Assembly: GCA_003560165.1 (NCBI GenBank)
Contig: PWJC01000160.1
Coordinates: 1 to 41,477, forward strand
Direction of reading: 5' to 3'
DNA: 41,477 nucleotides
From: Bacteroidales bacterium
GTDB taxonomy: Bacteria > Bacteroidota > Bacteroidia > Bacteroidales > UBA7960
Below are positions 9,738-19,301 of the stretch, in pieces. The notes beneath the pieces are model-generated. The model was not told where the DNA came from and ran no database searches. It was given only the letters and a program-made list of their open reading frames with translations. The position numbers were made by a program, and so were the translations under genes. The number at the start of each line of letters is the position of its first letter. Positions within the stretch are counted from its first letter, which is position 1.

Positions 9738-11797
9738 GCTATGCGCACGTGGTAGATATTCAGCAGCATCCGTTTAAAGATGTCCTTTACCGTACTGATG
9801 TCCCTGAAGGTGATATCGGCGTTGTCGAACTGCTTCTCCAGCACCTGCAGGTCGATGATCTCATCCACCAGCCTGTTGATCCGGTTTTCATCGGGTTTTC
9901 CCAGGCTCCTGGAAGCGGCCTCTACCGCATCGGCCATCATCACCACGGCGGTCTCCTTGCTGAAGGGTGGGGGGCCGGGATAGGCAAAGTCGGCCTTGTT
10001 GACCTGCTCCCGGGCATTTTCCTTCAGTTGCATGGTATAGAAGTAACGTGCGGTGGTGGTGCCGTGGTGGGTGCGGATGAAATCGATAACGTACTCGGGG
10101 AGGTTGTGTTTGCTGCCCATTTCGATGCCATCGATCACATGCCTGATGATGATGCGTGCGCTCTCCCTGAATGTGATCTCCTGATGGGGGTTATGGCCTG
10201 AGCTTTGGTTTTCGGTAAAATACAGGGGGTTCTCCATTTTTCCGATGTCGTGATACAGGGCCCCGGTGCGCGTAAGAAGGCTGTTGCCGCCGATGGCGAT
10301 GATGGCCTCTTCCGATAAATTGGCCACCTGCAGCGAATGCTGGAAGCTGCCCGGGGCTTTCATACCCAGCTGCCGCAGCAGCGAATTGTTCGTATCGGCC
10401 AGTTCGAGCAGCGAAAAGTCGGTGGGCAGGCCAAAGATCCGCTCAAAAAGAAAGAGCAGCGGATAGGCAAAGAGGGTAAGGAAAGCACTGCCGGCAAAAT
10501 AGGCAAAATCGGTCCAATACAGGTTCTCAAGCGAGCCCGTATGGGCCAGGGAAAGCCCGAAATACACCGCCGAATAGGTGGCAAATATCAACACCACGGT
10601 AACAAACAACTGAGACCTTCGCCGAAGGCTGGCCATGTTCAGTATGGCCACAATGCCGGCGACGAATTGCAAAAACACAAATTCAAAACTCCGGGGCACC
10701 AAAAAGCCAATGAGGATGATGGTGATGATGTGTACGTACAGGGCCAGGCGGTTGTCGAAAAAAGCCCTGATCAGCACGGGCACCAGGCATACCGGCACCA
10801 GGTAGAGGTAATCGATGTTGTACCTGATCACCAGGCCTGTCGAAAAGACCATCAGCAAAACAGACAGCAACACAAGGAGAATGCGGCGGTTGTCGTTAAA
10901 AACATCCCGTCGGAAATAATACAGAAACAGCAAAAGGACAATCATGGAGATGCTCACCAGCAAAAACTGTCCGGCGTAAAACAGGACCTGCCTGGCCGAA
11001 TCCCCTACCTGCCGCTGGAACTCCATCTTGAAGGATTCCAGCACCTGGTAGGTGGCGGGAGTCATCAGTTCTCCCTTCGACACAATCTTTTCGCCCTCCT
11101 GAACCATGCCACGGGTCAGAGGAATGGCCTCCATTTCTGCTTCCAGGGTACGGCTGCTGATCTCTTCGTTGTAGAATACATTCTGATTTAAGGACACTTC
11201 CAACAGTGGACGCAGCAGATCGGCATCCACCCGGTCTTCTCTTTCTTCCATAAAGCCGATCACTTCCAGATAAGCCTGCTGTATGGTGTAGAGGTCGCGA
11301 AGAACGGTTGTCCGGGCAATGTTGCCATCGAGTACCCGGATCTCAAAATCTCCGGGCTTTCCCCTGTGGTCTATGCCCAGGTAGATGATCCCGGTCTGGT
11401 AAAGGTTGTCGAGCAGCTGCAGACCGGTTTCCAGAGACCTTTGTCTCAATGCCTGCCGCTCTTCCCGGCCATGCTTCTGCTCCCAGGCCTGCTCAAACTC
11501 CACCTGGAAAACCTCCATCATCGATTGGGCCACCACCTGGCTGCGGGAAAAAAAAGGCCTGAAATTTTCCTTCACCCTTTCCCTCTCCTCTTCCAGCTGG
11601 GCAGGGGTTTTGAGAATGGCAAAACTGATTGGGGCGATCAGATCGTCGTGGAGCCATGGCCTTCCCATCTGGTATTCGTAATCGAAACCGGGTTGACGGG
11701 GAAACAACTGAACCAGCAGAATAATGGTCAGCAATACCAGGAACCCCTTGTACAGGCTTGGGTAATGACGCTGGAACCAGTGAAGGATCTGTTGCAT
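9719..11797 (-). CDS. 7TM-7TMR_HD / HD-domain membrane phosphohydrolase (PgpH-like; candidate c-di-AMP phosphodiesterase)
   Basis: N-terminal TM plus extracellular region, multi-TM block, HD domain (FQHSLQVANLSEEAIIAIGGNSLLTRTGALYHDIGKMENPLYFTENQ, IRTHHGTTTARYFY). Start placed at MQQILHWFQRHYPS (cat at 11795-11797); the ORF track extends to 11911. Confidence 0.85.
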   Translation of the reverse strand: MQQILHWFQRHYPSLYKGFLVLLTIILLVQLFPRQPGFDYEYQMGRPWLHDDLIAPISFAILKTPAQLEEERERVKENFRPFFSRSQVVAQSMMEVFQVEFEQAWEQKHGREERQALRQRSLETGLQLLDNLYQTGIIYLGIDHRGKPGDFEIRVLDGNIARTTVLRDLYTIQQAYLEVIGFMEEREDRVDADLLRPLLEVSLNQNVFYNEEISSRTLEAEMEAIPLTRGMVQEGEKIVSKGELMTPATYQVLESFKMEFQRQVGDSARQVLFYAGQFLLVSISMIVLLLFLYYFRRDVFNDNRRILLVLLSVLLMVFSTGLVIRYNIDYLYLVPVCLVPVLIRAFFDNRLALYVHIITIILIGFLVPRSFEFVFLQFVAGIVAILNMASLRRRSQLFVTVVLIFATYSAVYFGLSLAHTGSLENLYWTDFAYFAGSAFLTLFAYPLLFLFERIFGLPTDFSLLELADTNNSLLRQLGMKAPGSFQHSLQVANLSEEAIIAIGGNSLLTRTGALYHDIGKMENPLYFTENQSSGHNPHQEITFRESARIIIRHVIDGIEMGSKHNLPEYVIDFIRTHHGTTTARYFYTMQLKENAREQVNKADFAYPGPPPFSKETAVVMMADAVEAASRSLGKPDENRINRLVDEIIDLQVLEKQFDNADITFRDISTVKDIFKRMLLNIYHVRIAYPSAS

Positions 11798-11913
11798 AAG
11801 ACAGAGAACTGTTGCAGCGAAATTAACAATTAATTCAGGAAAAACCAGCTTATCCGGGGCGGCAGTGCAGGAAAAATAGCTACTTTTATTCACTGCAAAC
11901 CAATCCGCCACTT

Positions 11914-12723
11914 ATGAGCACAGGTATCTGCCCCCTAGGTATGGCTGCCGTCAGGTCGGCCCCCGGGCACAAGAACGAAATGGTCAGCCAGCTTTTGTTT
12001 GGCGAGAGTTTTGATGTCATTGAAGCTGCCGGCGACTGGCTCCATATTGCCATGGGGCATGACCAGTACCGCGGCTGGGTGGCTGCAAACCAGGTTGAGT
12101 TACTGGATGAGGAAAACCTGAAACGGTTGCGCTCCTGTCAGATTGTTGTAACGGCAGGATATATGACGGAGGTAGTGGAAGAACTGTCTGGCAGGAGATT
12201 CCCGGTAAGCGCCGGAAGCACCCTGTACATGGAGGCCGGTGGACGTTTCGTGCTCAATGGGATAAGCTGGGGCTATCACGGAGAGGTGCTCGGCCGGCAA
12301 CGACCCTCCCTGGAACACATCACCCTTCATGCCCGGCTGTTTTTGGGCACACCCTATCTCTGGGGCGGTCGTTCGGCTTTTGGGACGGACTGCTCCGGAT
12401 TTGTCCAGACGGTATTCCATATGGCCGGGATCAAACTGCCCAGGGATGCGTCCGTACAGGCCAATCTGGGCGAAAGCGTCCATCTGGTGCATGAGGCCCG
12501 GGCGGGCGATCTTCTGTTTTTCGACGACCCGGCGGGAGACATCAACCACGTGGGGATCTATCTGGGAGAAGGAGAGGTGATCCATGCCCACGGCCGGGTC
12601 CGCACAGACCGGATCGATCACCAGGGCATTTTCAATACCGGCACCCGGAGATACACCCATCCCTTGCGCCTGATCCGGCGGATTTCCCCTTTTAAGCGCC
12701 CGGGTCCCCACCAATTGATTTAA
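11914..12723 (+). CDS. NlpC/P60 cysteine peptidase with N-terminal SH3-like domains
   Basis: FLGTPYLWGGRSAFGTDCSGFVQTVFHMAGIKLPRDASVQ...AGDLLFFDDPAGDINHVGIYLGEGEVIHAHGRV; no clear signal peptide. Confidence 0.88.
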   Translation: MSTGICPLGMAAVRSAPGHKNEMVSQLLFGESFDVIEAAGDWLHIAMGHDQYRGWVAANQVELLDEENLKRLRSCQIVVTAGYMTEVVEELSGRRFPVSAGSTLYMEAGGRFVLNGISWGYHGEVLGRQRPSLEHITLHARLFLGTPYLWGGRSAFGTDCSGFVQTVFHMAGIKLPRDASVQANLGESVHLVHEARAGDLLFFDDPAGDINHVGIYLGEGEVIHAHGRVRTDRIDHQGIFNTGTRRYTHPLRLIRRISPFKRPGPHQLI

Positions 12724-12733
12724 TGCGGGGCGA

Positions 12734-12765
12734 TTGAAGGAAAGGGGATATTTTTCTTACCTTTG
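12734..12765 (+). promoter_or_regulatory. Candidate Bacteroidota-type promoter for thrS-infC-rpmI-rplT
   Basis: TTG at 12734-12736, 21 nt, then TACCTTTG at 12758-12765 (fits TAnnTTTG), 22 nt before ATG 12788. Confidence 0.55.
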
Positions 12766-12787
12766 CAGGCTGATAAAGACTTATTGA

Positions 12788-14728
12788 ATGATTAAGATAA
12801 CTTTACCTGATAAATCCGTCAAAGAGTTCCCAAAAGGGGTCACCGGTCTTGAAATTGCCAGGAGCATTTCGGAAGGACTGGCCCGCAATGTATTGTCGAT
12901 CGAGGTAAACGGTGAGACATGGGATCTCGACAGACCCATCCACCACGATGCGAGAGTTAAGCTCAACACCTGGGACGACAGTGAAGGGAAAGCCACCATG
13001 TGGCATTCATCGGCCCACCTGATGGCCGCAGCCATTGAAGAGCTATACCCCGGCACAAAATTCGGGATCGGTCCGGATATCGAAAACGGCTTTTATTACG
13101 ATATTGACCTGGGCGAAAAGACCATTTCCAGCAAGGATTTCGAGCAGATAGAACAGAAAATGCTGGAGATCGCCAGGCGCAAAGAGGTCTTTGTGCGCAC
13201 CGAAGTACCCAAAGAAGAAGCCCTGGCTTTTTACCAGGACAAGGGCGACGAATACAAGGTAGACCTGATCTCCGACCTGGAAGACGGCACCATCAGCTTT
13301 TACAAATCGGGGAAATTCACCGACCTGTGCAAGGGTCCCCACCTGATCGATACAGGCCCCATCAAGGCAGTCAAGCTCCTGAACACGGCCGGGGCCTACT
13401 GGAGGGGCGACGAAAGCAGAAAACAGCTGACAAGGGTGTATGGCATCAGTTTCCCGAAGCAAAAAATGCTCAGGGAATACCTCGAGATGCTGGAAGAGGC
13501 AAAAAAACGCGACCACCGGAAAATCGGCCGCGAACTGGAACTGTTTACCTTCTCGGCCCGGGTGGGGCAGGGCCTTCCGCTGTGGTTGCCCAAGGGAGCC
13601 GAACTGCGCGAAAACCTGGAAAAGTTCCTGAAGCAGCTGCAGCGCAAGGCAGGCTACCAGCCGGTGATCACTCCCCACATCGGCAACAGGAACCTTTACG
13701 AGATCAGCGGCCACTACGAAAAATACGGCGAAGACTCCTTCCGGCCGATCAAAACCCCTTCGGAGGGGGAGGAGTTTTTCCTGAAACCCATGAACTGCCC
13801 CCACCATTGCGAAATCTTTAAATCCAGGCAGTATTCGTACAGGGAACTTCCCATTCGTTTTGCTGAATTTGGCACCGTTTACCGCTACGAACAAAGCGGT
13901 GAACTGCACGGGCTGACACGGGTGCGCGGTTTTACCCAGGACGACGCCCATATCTTTTGCCGCCCCGATCAGGTAAAGGAAGAGTTCACGGCCGTAATCG
14001 ATATTGTGTTGCACATTTTCAGGGCACTCGACTTCATGGATTACAGCGTGCAGATATCCCTGCGGGATCCCGACGATATGAGCAGGTACATCGGCACGGA
14101 AGCAAACTGGGAAAAAGCTGAAAAAGCCATCATCGAGGCCACCGCAGAAAAAGGGCTGAAAGCAGACATTGTTACCGGTGAGGCGGCTTTTTACGGGCCC
14201 AAGCTCGACTTCATGGTGAAGGATGCCCTGGGGCGCAAATGGCAGCTGGGCACCATACAGGTCGACTACAACCTGCCTGAGAGGTTTGAGCTGGAGTACA
14301 TCGGAAGCGACAACCAGAAACACCGGCCGGTAATGATCCACAGGGCACCGTTTGGCTCGATGGAACGCTTCGTAGCGGTATTAATCGAACATTGTGGCGG
14401 GAACTTCCCCCTGTGGCTCATTCCGGACCAGGCTATCATATTGCCAATCAGCGAGAAGTACGAAGAATATGCAAAAAAAGTTTTACATTTGCTGAAAAAT
14501 TACGAAATTCGCACCCTGCTTGATGAGCGCAATGAAAAAACAGGGAAGAAAATCCGTGACGCAGAAACGCGCAAGATCCCATACATGCTGATCGTAGGAG
14601 AGAAAGAGGAAGCCGGGGGGACCATTTCCGTGCGCAAACACGGGGAAGGGGATCTGGGCACTTACAGCATCGATGAATTCGCACAAATGATCCACCGTGA
14701 AATCGACCGGATGATCTCAGCCCGGTAA
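12788..14728 (+). CDS. thrS: Threonyl-tRNA synthetase
   Basis: TGS domain, [81 protein letters not shown]. Confidence 0.98.
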   Translation: MIKITLPDKSVKEFPKGVTGLEIARSISEGLARNVLSIEVNGETWDLDRPIHHDARVKLNTWDDSEGKATMWHSSAHLMAAAIEELYPGTKFGIGPDIENGFYYDIDLGEKTISSKDFEQIEQKMLEIARRKEVFVRTEVPKEEALAFYQDKGDEYKVDLISDLEDGTISFYKSGKFTDLCKGPHLIDTGPIKAVKLLNTAGAYWRGDESRKQLTRVYGISFPKQKMLREYLEMLEEAKKRDHRKIGRELELFTFSARVGQGLPLWLPKGAELRENLEKFLKQLQRKAGYQPVITPHIGNRNLYEISGHYEKYGEDSFRPIKTPSEGEEFFLKPMNCPHHCEIFKSRQYSYRELPIRFAEFGTVYRYEQSGELHGLTRVRGFTQDDAHIFCRPDQVKEEFTAVIDIVLHIFRALDFMDYSVQISLRDPDDMSRYIGTEANWEKAEKAIIEATAEKGLKADIVTGEAAFYGPKLDFMVKDALGRKWQLGTIQVDYNLPERFELEYIGSDNQKHRPVMIHRAPFGSMERFVAVLIEHCGGNFPLWLIPDQAIILPISEKYEEYAKKVLHLLKNYEIRTLLDERNEKTGKKIRDAETRKIPYMLIVGEKEEAGGTISVRKHGEGDLGTYSIDEFAQMIHREIDRMISAR

Positions 14729-14765
14729 GGATCGATTGTTAAACAAAATATAGGAGAAACCAGGT

Positions 14766-15332
14766 ATAGCTACACCATTCAAACCCAGAGGAAGGCGGCG
14801 CTTTGTCAAAAAAGAGGACCCACACCGCATCAATAACCGTATCACTGCCCCTGTTGTCAGGGTAGTGGGCGATAATGTCGAACCGGCAATACACCCCATC
14901 CGCGATGCAATCGACATGGCGGATAAAATGGGGCTTGACCTTGTGGAAATTGCCCCTACGGCCAACCCCCCGGTTTGCAAGATCATGAATTACAAAAAGT
15001 TTCTTTACGAGCAAAAAAAGAAACAGAAGGAGATCAAGGCAAACGCCGCCAGGATCGTTGTAAAGGAGATCAGGATGGGCCCCAATACCGACGACCATGA
15101 CTTCAATTTTAAACTGAAGCATGCGATCAAGTTTCTGCAGGAAGGGTCGAAATTAAAGGTCTATGTATTTTTTAAGGGACGGTCGATCATCTACAAGGAA
15201 AAGGGGGAGCTGATACTGTTGCGGTTTGCCCAGGAGATTGAAGAATACGGAAAGGTGGAGCAAATGCCCAAGATGGAGGGAAAGCGTATGATCATGCTGG
15301 TTTCGCCCAGGAAAGCTCCAAAAAAGAATTAA
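14766..15332 (+). CDS. infC: Translation initiation factor IF-3, apparent AUA start codon
   Basis: Extending the ORF-track frame upstream from GTG 14865 gives (ATA)-ATPFKPRGRRRFVKKEDPHRINNRITAPVVRVVGDNVEPAI, then an in-frame TAG at 14751-14753; SD-like AGGAG at 14752-14756. Confidence 0.88.
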   Translation: MATPFKPRGRRRFVKKEDPHRINNRITAPVVRVVGDNVEPAIHPIRDAIDMADKMGLDLVEIAPTANPPVCKIMNYKKFLYEQKKKQKEIKANAARIVVKEIRMGPNTDDHDFNFKLKHAIKFLQEGSKLKVYVFFKGRSIIYKEKGELILLRFAQEIEEYGKVEQMPKMEGKRMIMLVSPRKAPKKN

Positions 15333-15368
15333 TATTCGTTTCATATCAACCTGTAAATTGAATTTGTA

Positions 15369-15563
15369 ATGCCGAAAATGAAGACCAAATCCGGAGCCAA
15401 GAAACGGTTCTCTCTTACCGCCTCCGGAAGGATAAAGCGCAAGCACGCGTACAAAAGCCATATTATGACCAAGAAAAGCAAAAAGAGAAAGAGGAATCTG
15501 ACCAATACCACCCTGGTGCACAAGTCGGATGAAAAAAACATCAAGGCCATGCTGGCCATGTAA
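15369..15563 (+). CDS. rpmI: 50S ribosomal protein L35
   Basis: [44 protein letters not shown]. Confidence 0.97.
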   Translation: MPKMKTKSGAKKRFSLTASGRIKRKHAYKSHIMTKKSKKRKRNLTNTTLVHKSDEKNIKAMLAM

Positions 15564-15651
15564 ACACAAGCTATTTTTAAACCTTTGTTAATGCCAGACA
15601 AGACTTTCACCAATCATGGATGAAAGCGCTTAACAAACAAAAACCAGAAAC

Positions 15652-15996
15652 ATGCCAAGAGCAGCAAACAAAGTCGCCACCAGGCGCAAACGCAAAAAGC
15701 TGTTGAAGCTCACCAAAGGTTATTTTGGTGCCAGAAAGAATGTATACAGTGTCGCCAGGAACACCTGGGAAAAGGGGCTCACATACGCCTACCGCGACAG
15801 GCGAAACAAAAAAAGGGAGTTCAGGAAGCTGTGGATACAGCGTATCAATGCAGGTGTGAGACAGTACGGTATGAACTACTCTCAATTTATAGGTAAACTC
15901 GGCGAGAAGAACATCCAGATCAACCGCAAGGTACTTGCCGATCTGGCCATGAACAATCCCGATGCCTTCAAGGCCATCGTCGACTCGCTGAAATAA
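15652..15996 (+). CDS. rplT: 50S ribosomal protein L20
   Basis: [80 protein letters not shown]. Confidence 0.98.
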   Translation: MPRAANKVATRRKRKKLLKLTKGYFGARKNVYSVARNTWEKGLTYAYRDRRNKKREFRKLWIQRINAGVRQYGMNYSQFIGKLGEKNIQINRKVLADLAMNNPDAFKAIVDSLK

Positions 15997-16017
15997 CGCA
16001 AGTGAACCGATAAAGAA

Positions 16018-16045
16018 GGGGGCCGGTACCGGCCCTTTTTTTTTT
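16018..16045 (+). terminator. Rho-independent terminator after rplT
   Basis: GGGCCGGTACCGGCCC perfect palindrome followed by 10 T. Confidence 0.92.
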
Positions 16046-16056
16046 GTCGCAGGCAA

Positions 16057-17142
16057 TCAGGGTATCCGCCATATTTCTTCGGTCAGCAGCCCGTTGCCGT
16101 CATAGGCATAGCGGCGCTGCCATTCCAGGTTTCCATCGCCGTCGTACCAGGTCCAGGCGGTGCGATGCCCTCCCCTGCAGTAGGTGTTAGCATACCTGAG
16201 TTCGATCTGCCCATCGGGCCCATACCATATGTAATCGGTAAGCCTGCCGCCGGTGTCGTAACGGTAGACCCGGTTCCACATCAGCCTGCCGTTGCGGTCA
16301 AAGGCTTTTTCGTCGACCTGGTTGCCATCGCTGTCGTATGCGAAGACAAAACGGTACATCATCCGGTAGCGGACCTCCCTTGAAAACAATCGCCTGTATG
16401 CGTTGTAACGCCTCTCCCCCACCCTGTTGCCATCCTGATCATAGCGATAGGTCCTGACCCAGTCGAGCCTTCCGTCGGCCCGGTACCATTTGACCGCTGT
16501 GCGCCGGCCCTGTTCATCGTATTCATAAACATACCTCCACTGCAACTCCTGACCGGGGCCGTAAACGCTCTGCCCTGTCATATTCCCCCACCCATCGTAT
16601 TCGAATACAAGGTGGTTGATCAGATCGCGGCCGGGCCCGTACCACTTCTCTGCGACCCTGTCGCCCCGGCTATTGTAAGTATACACCCTGGTCCACTCCG
16701 GCTTTCCGCCCTGTCTGTATGAACTCCACCGGCTGAGTTTCATGGATTCGTCGTAGGTATATACCAGCCTGGAGATCGTGTCCTTGTCCGCACCCAGTGA
16801 CAGGTGCTCGGTGAGCATCCCCGAAGGGTTGTAACACATGAGCTGTTCTTCCTGCAATACTCCGCCCGGGCCGTATTGCCTGTCGCCGGTAAGCCGGCCT
16901 TTGTCGTCGTATATAAACACATTCCACTGCATCATGATGCCACCCGGGCCGTATTCCGCGCTTTCCAGCCGCCTTCCCTCCCGGTCGTACTCGTGGGTGA
17001 TGCGGCGGTCGTACTCAGCCTGGCCTGAGGTCACTTCCATCCTGCCGAACACTTCCCCGCCTATGCCCACCTCTCCTGAAAACAGGGGCGCAGCCACCGG
17101 GGTGTTGATGCACATAAGCAGGACAAAAACGAATCGGCACAT
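16057..17142 (-). CDS. Secreted YD/RHS-like short tandem-repeat protein without a toxin or core domain
   Basis: Signal-peptide-like MCRFVFVLLMCINTPVAA and about 11 degenerate ~25-30-aa units of the form YxYDxxGrxtxxxxYgpdGxlxWrxvY (ORF track start 17175). Confidence 0.7.
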   Translation of the reverse strand: MCRFVFVLLMCINTPVAAPLFSGEVGIGGEVFGRMEVTSGQAEYDRRITHEYDREGRRLESAEYGPGGIMMQWNVFIYDDKGRLTGDRQYGPGGVLQEEQLMCYNPSGMLTEHLSLGADKDTISRLVYTYDESMKLSRWSSYRQGGKPEWTRVYTYNSRGDRVAEKWYGPGRDLINHLVFEYDGWGNMTGQSVYGPGQELQWRYVYEYDEQGRRTAVKWYRADGRLDWVRTYRYDQDGNRVGERRYNAYRRLFSREVRYRMMYRFVFAYDSDGNQVDEKAFDRNGRLMWNRVYRYDTGGRLTDYIWYGPDGQIELRYANTYCRGGHRTAWTWYDGDGNLEWQRRYAYDGNGLLTEEIWRIP

Positions 17143-17204
17143 GCTGATTTGTGTTTTGATCAACAGCAATGTCAACCCCTAAATATAAAAAAAACCGGGG
17201 AGTT

Positions 17205-17882
17205 TTAAAAACCTTTCGAACCCGTGGGGCAACACCTCCTGATCAGTTCGACAAACTCCGAGACCATCATGGCGGTGGCCCCCCAAATAATATGCCCGTT
17301 GATGCTGTAGCAGGGCGTTTGCAGGCATTGCCCCCCGGCCAGGGTAATGGGCAGGCGGCGTATGCTGCCCGGATCGAAAAAGGCCGCAAGCCCGATCTCC
17401 AGCACCATCTCCACCTCCCTGGGGTCGGGAACAAAGCCCGGTCTACAGTCCAATAAACCGATGTATGGGCTCACCAGGTGGTTACTGGGGGGGATGTACA
17501 GATCGGAGAGTTTCCCTGCCACCTCCACCTTTTCGGGTTCTATTCCGATCTCTTCATGGGTTTCCCGAAGCGCGGTGTGCAGCAGGCTGGGATCGCCGGT
17601 CTCATTCCTTCCGCCGGGCAGGGAGATCTGCCCGCTGTGCACACCGTCGTAGGTAGCACGTTGAATAAATACCGCCGTTGCCCTGCCCCTGCTGTCAGGG
17701 TATACCAGCAGCAGCACACTGCTTATGACCGGCTGCCGGCCCCGGGCCTGGCTGGGGATATCTTCCGGCCGTATGGCAGGGGCCATTTGCAACTGCGATT
17801 CGGCACCAGGCAGGCTGGAGTAGTCAAGGCTGCGCAAACAGCCGGCAAATGCATTGTAACGGAATAAATCAGCTTGTACCAT
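17205..17882 (-). CDS. Nudix hydrolase (CoA pyrophosphatase-like)
   Basis: GQISLPGGRNETGDPSLLHTALRETHEEIGIEPEKVEV matches Nudix box context. Confidence 0.88.
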   Translation of the reverse strand: MVQADLFRYNAFAGCLRSLDYSSLPGAESQLQMAPAIRPEDIPSQARGRQPVISSVLLLVYPDSRGRATAVFIQRATYDGVHSGQISLPGGRNETGDPSLLHTALRETHEEIGIEPEKVEVAGKLSDLYIPPSNHLVSPYIGLLDCRPGFVPDPREVEMVLEIGLAAFFDPGSIRRLPITLAGGQCLQTPCYSINGHIIWGATAMMVSEFVELIRRCCPTGSKGF

Positions 17883-19200
17883 CTTCAGTCTGTTCTTTCA
17901 GGGCCCTCCGGTAAACCTTCAGGCAGCGCTCCCGGGCAAGCGCATGGTCAACCATCGGAGGCGGATAATCCCCACTGTCCAGCCCGGGGATCCACTCACG
18001 AACGAATTCCTGCCGGGGGTCAAATTTTTTTTGTTGTGCCATGGGATTAAAAATACGAAAATAAGGAGCTGCATCGCAACCGGTTCCCGCACTCCATTGC
18101 CAGCCCCCATTGTTTGATGACAATTCGTAATCAAACAGCTTTTGGGCAAAGTAAGCCTCGCCCAGGCGCCAGTCGGCAAGCAGGTGCTTTGACAAAAAAC
18201 TGGCGGTGATCATGCGCAGGCGGTTGTGCATATACCCCGTGGCGTTCAGCTGCCGCATGCCCGCGTCCACCATCGGGAAGCCGGTGTTCCCCTCCTTCCA
18301 GCGCTCAAACTCATTTTCGCGGTTGCGCCACAGGATCAGGTCGTAGGCCGGTTTGAATGCGCGGTCGGTTACTTTGGGAAAATGCCATAATATCATCGCA
18401 TAAAACTCCCGCCACAAAAGCTCGTTCAGAAAGGATTCGCTGAGCTCCAATGCCCCGGCCACCAGTCGACGGATGCTCAGGGTGCCAAATCTGAGGTGGA
18501 CCCCCAGCCTGGTGGTGGCATCGGCGGCCGGAAAATCGCGTTTCTGCCCATATCCGGCAATTTTCTGACGGTCAATGTGCAATGGGGGGACCTTGAGTCC
18601 GGATGGGCGCAAGCCCAGGGTGGTCAGTGAGGGGAACTCTGCTTTTTGCAGACCGGTGATGTGCGAAAGCAGGTTTTCTGATGAAAAACTTTCCGGGGCC
18701 CTGCCGCCCAGCCGTTCCCTGCACTTTTTGCTGTAGGGGGTAAACACCCGGTAAGGGCTTTGGTCGTCCTTGAGTACCTGGTCTTTGTCAAACAGCAAAT
18801 GATCCAGGTGGGTGTGGAAGCCCACCCCCCTCGCTTCCAGCATCCGCGCAAGCTGTTCATCGCGTTTTTGGCCATAGGGCTCGTGGTCTTTGTTGCAGTA
18901 CACCGCCTCCACCCTGTACTCTCCAAGCAAAGACTCAAACACATTCAGGGGCCTCCCCCTTCTTACCAGCATTCCCCCGCCCTGTTTTCTGAGTTCCTGA
19001 TGCATCCCCAACAGGCTGTCGTAAATAAAACCCAGGCGGTGGTCATGGGGGGGCAGGGATATCAGGATGTCGTCGTCAAAAATGAACAGGGGCAGCACCC
19101 GGAAGCCGCTCTTCAGGGCATGGAACAAACCCTTATTGTCGCTAAGGCGCAAATCGCGGCGGAACCAGAATACCACGCAAGCTGTCTTTTGGGAAGCCAT
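17869..19200 (-). CDS. Deoxyribodipyrimidine photolyase / cryptochrome family
   Basis: VVFWFRRDLRLSDNKGLFHAL, FPMVDAGMRQLNATGYMHNRLRMITASFLSKHLLADWRLGEAYF, NNGGWQWSAGTGCDAAPYFRIFNP. Confidence 0.93.
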   Translation of the reverse strand: MASQKTACVVFWFRRDLRLSDNKGLFHALKSGFRVLPLFIFDDDILISLPPHDHRLGFIYDSLLGMHQELRKQGGGMLVRRGRPLNVFESLLGEYRVEAVYCNKDHEPYGQKRDEQLARMLEARGVGFHTHLDHLLFDKDQVLKDDQSPYRVFTPYSKKCRERLGGRAPESFSSENLLSHITGLQKAEFPSLTTLGLRPSGLKVPPLHIDRQKIAGYGQKRDFPAADATTRLGVHLRFGTLSIRRLVAGALELSESFLNELLWREFYAMILWHFPKVTDRAFKPAYDLILWRNRENEFERWKEGNTGFPMVDAGMRQLNATGYMHNRLRMITASFLSKHLLADWRLGEAYFAQKLFDYELSSNNGGWQWSAGTGCDAAPYFRIFNPMAQQKKFDPRQEFVREWIPGLDSGDYPPPMVDHALARERCLKVYRRALKEQTEDGTS

Positions 19201-19301
19201 AAAATAAACAGATAAGGTGTTTCAAAATTAAAGAAGGTTTACCTTTGTAATCCCAATAGGGTTAACTTTATTTGTTTTTTAATGTTCAATGCCCCGATCC
19301 A

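Noticed and set aside
13043-14341. 432-aa minus-strand ORF antisense to thrS
   Set aside because: Lies wholly opposite a certain thrS; composition reflects GC-rich codon usage and no family is recognisable.
19240-19247. TACCTTTG upstream of the AAE transporter as a promoter
   Set aside because: Good -7-like element but no convincing -33 TTTG at the right spacing; left out of the feature list.
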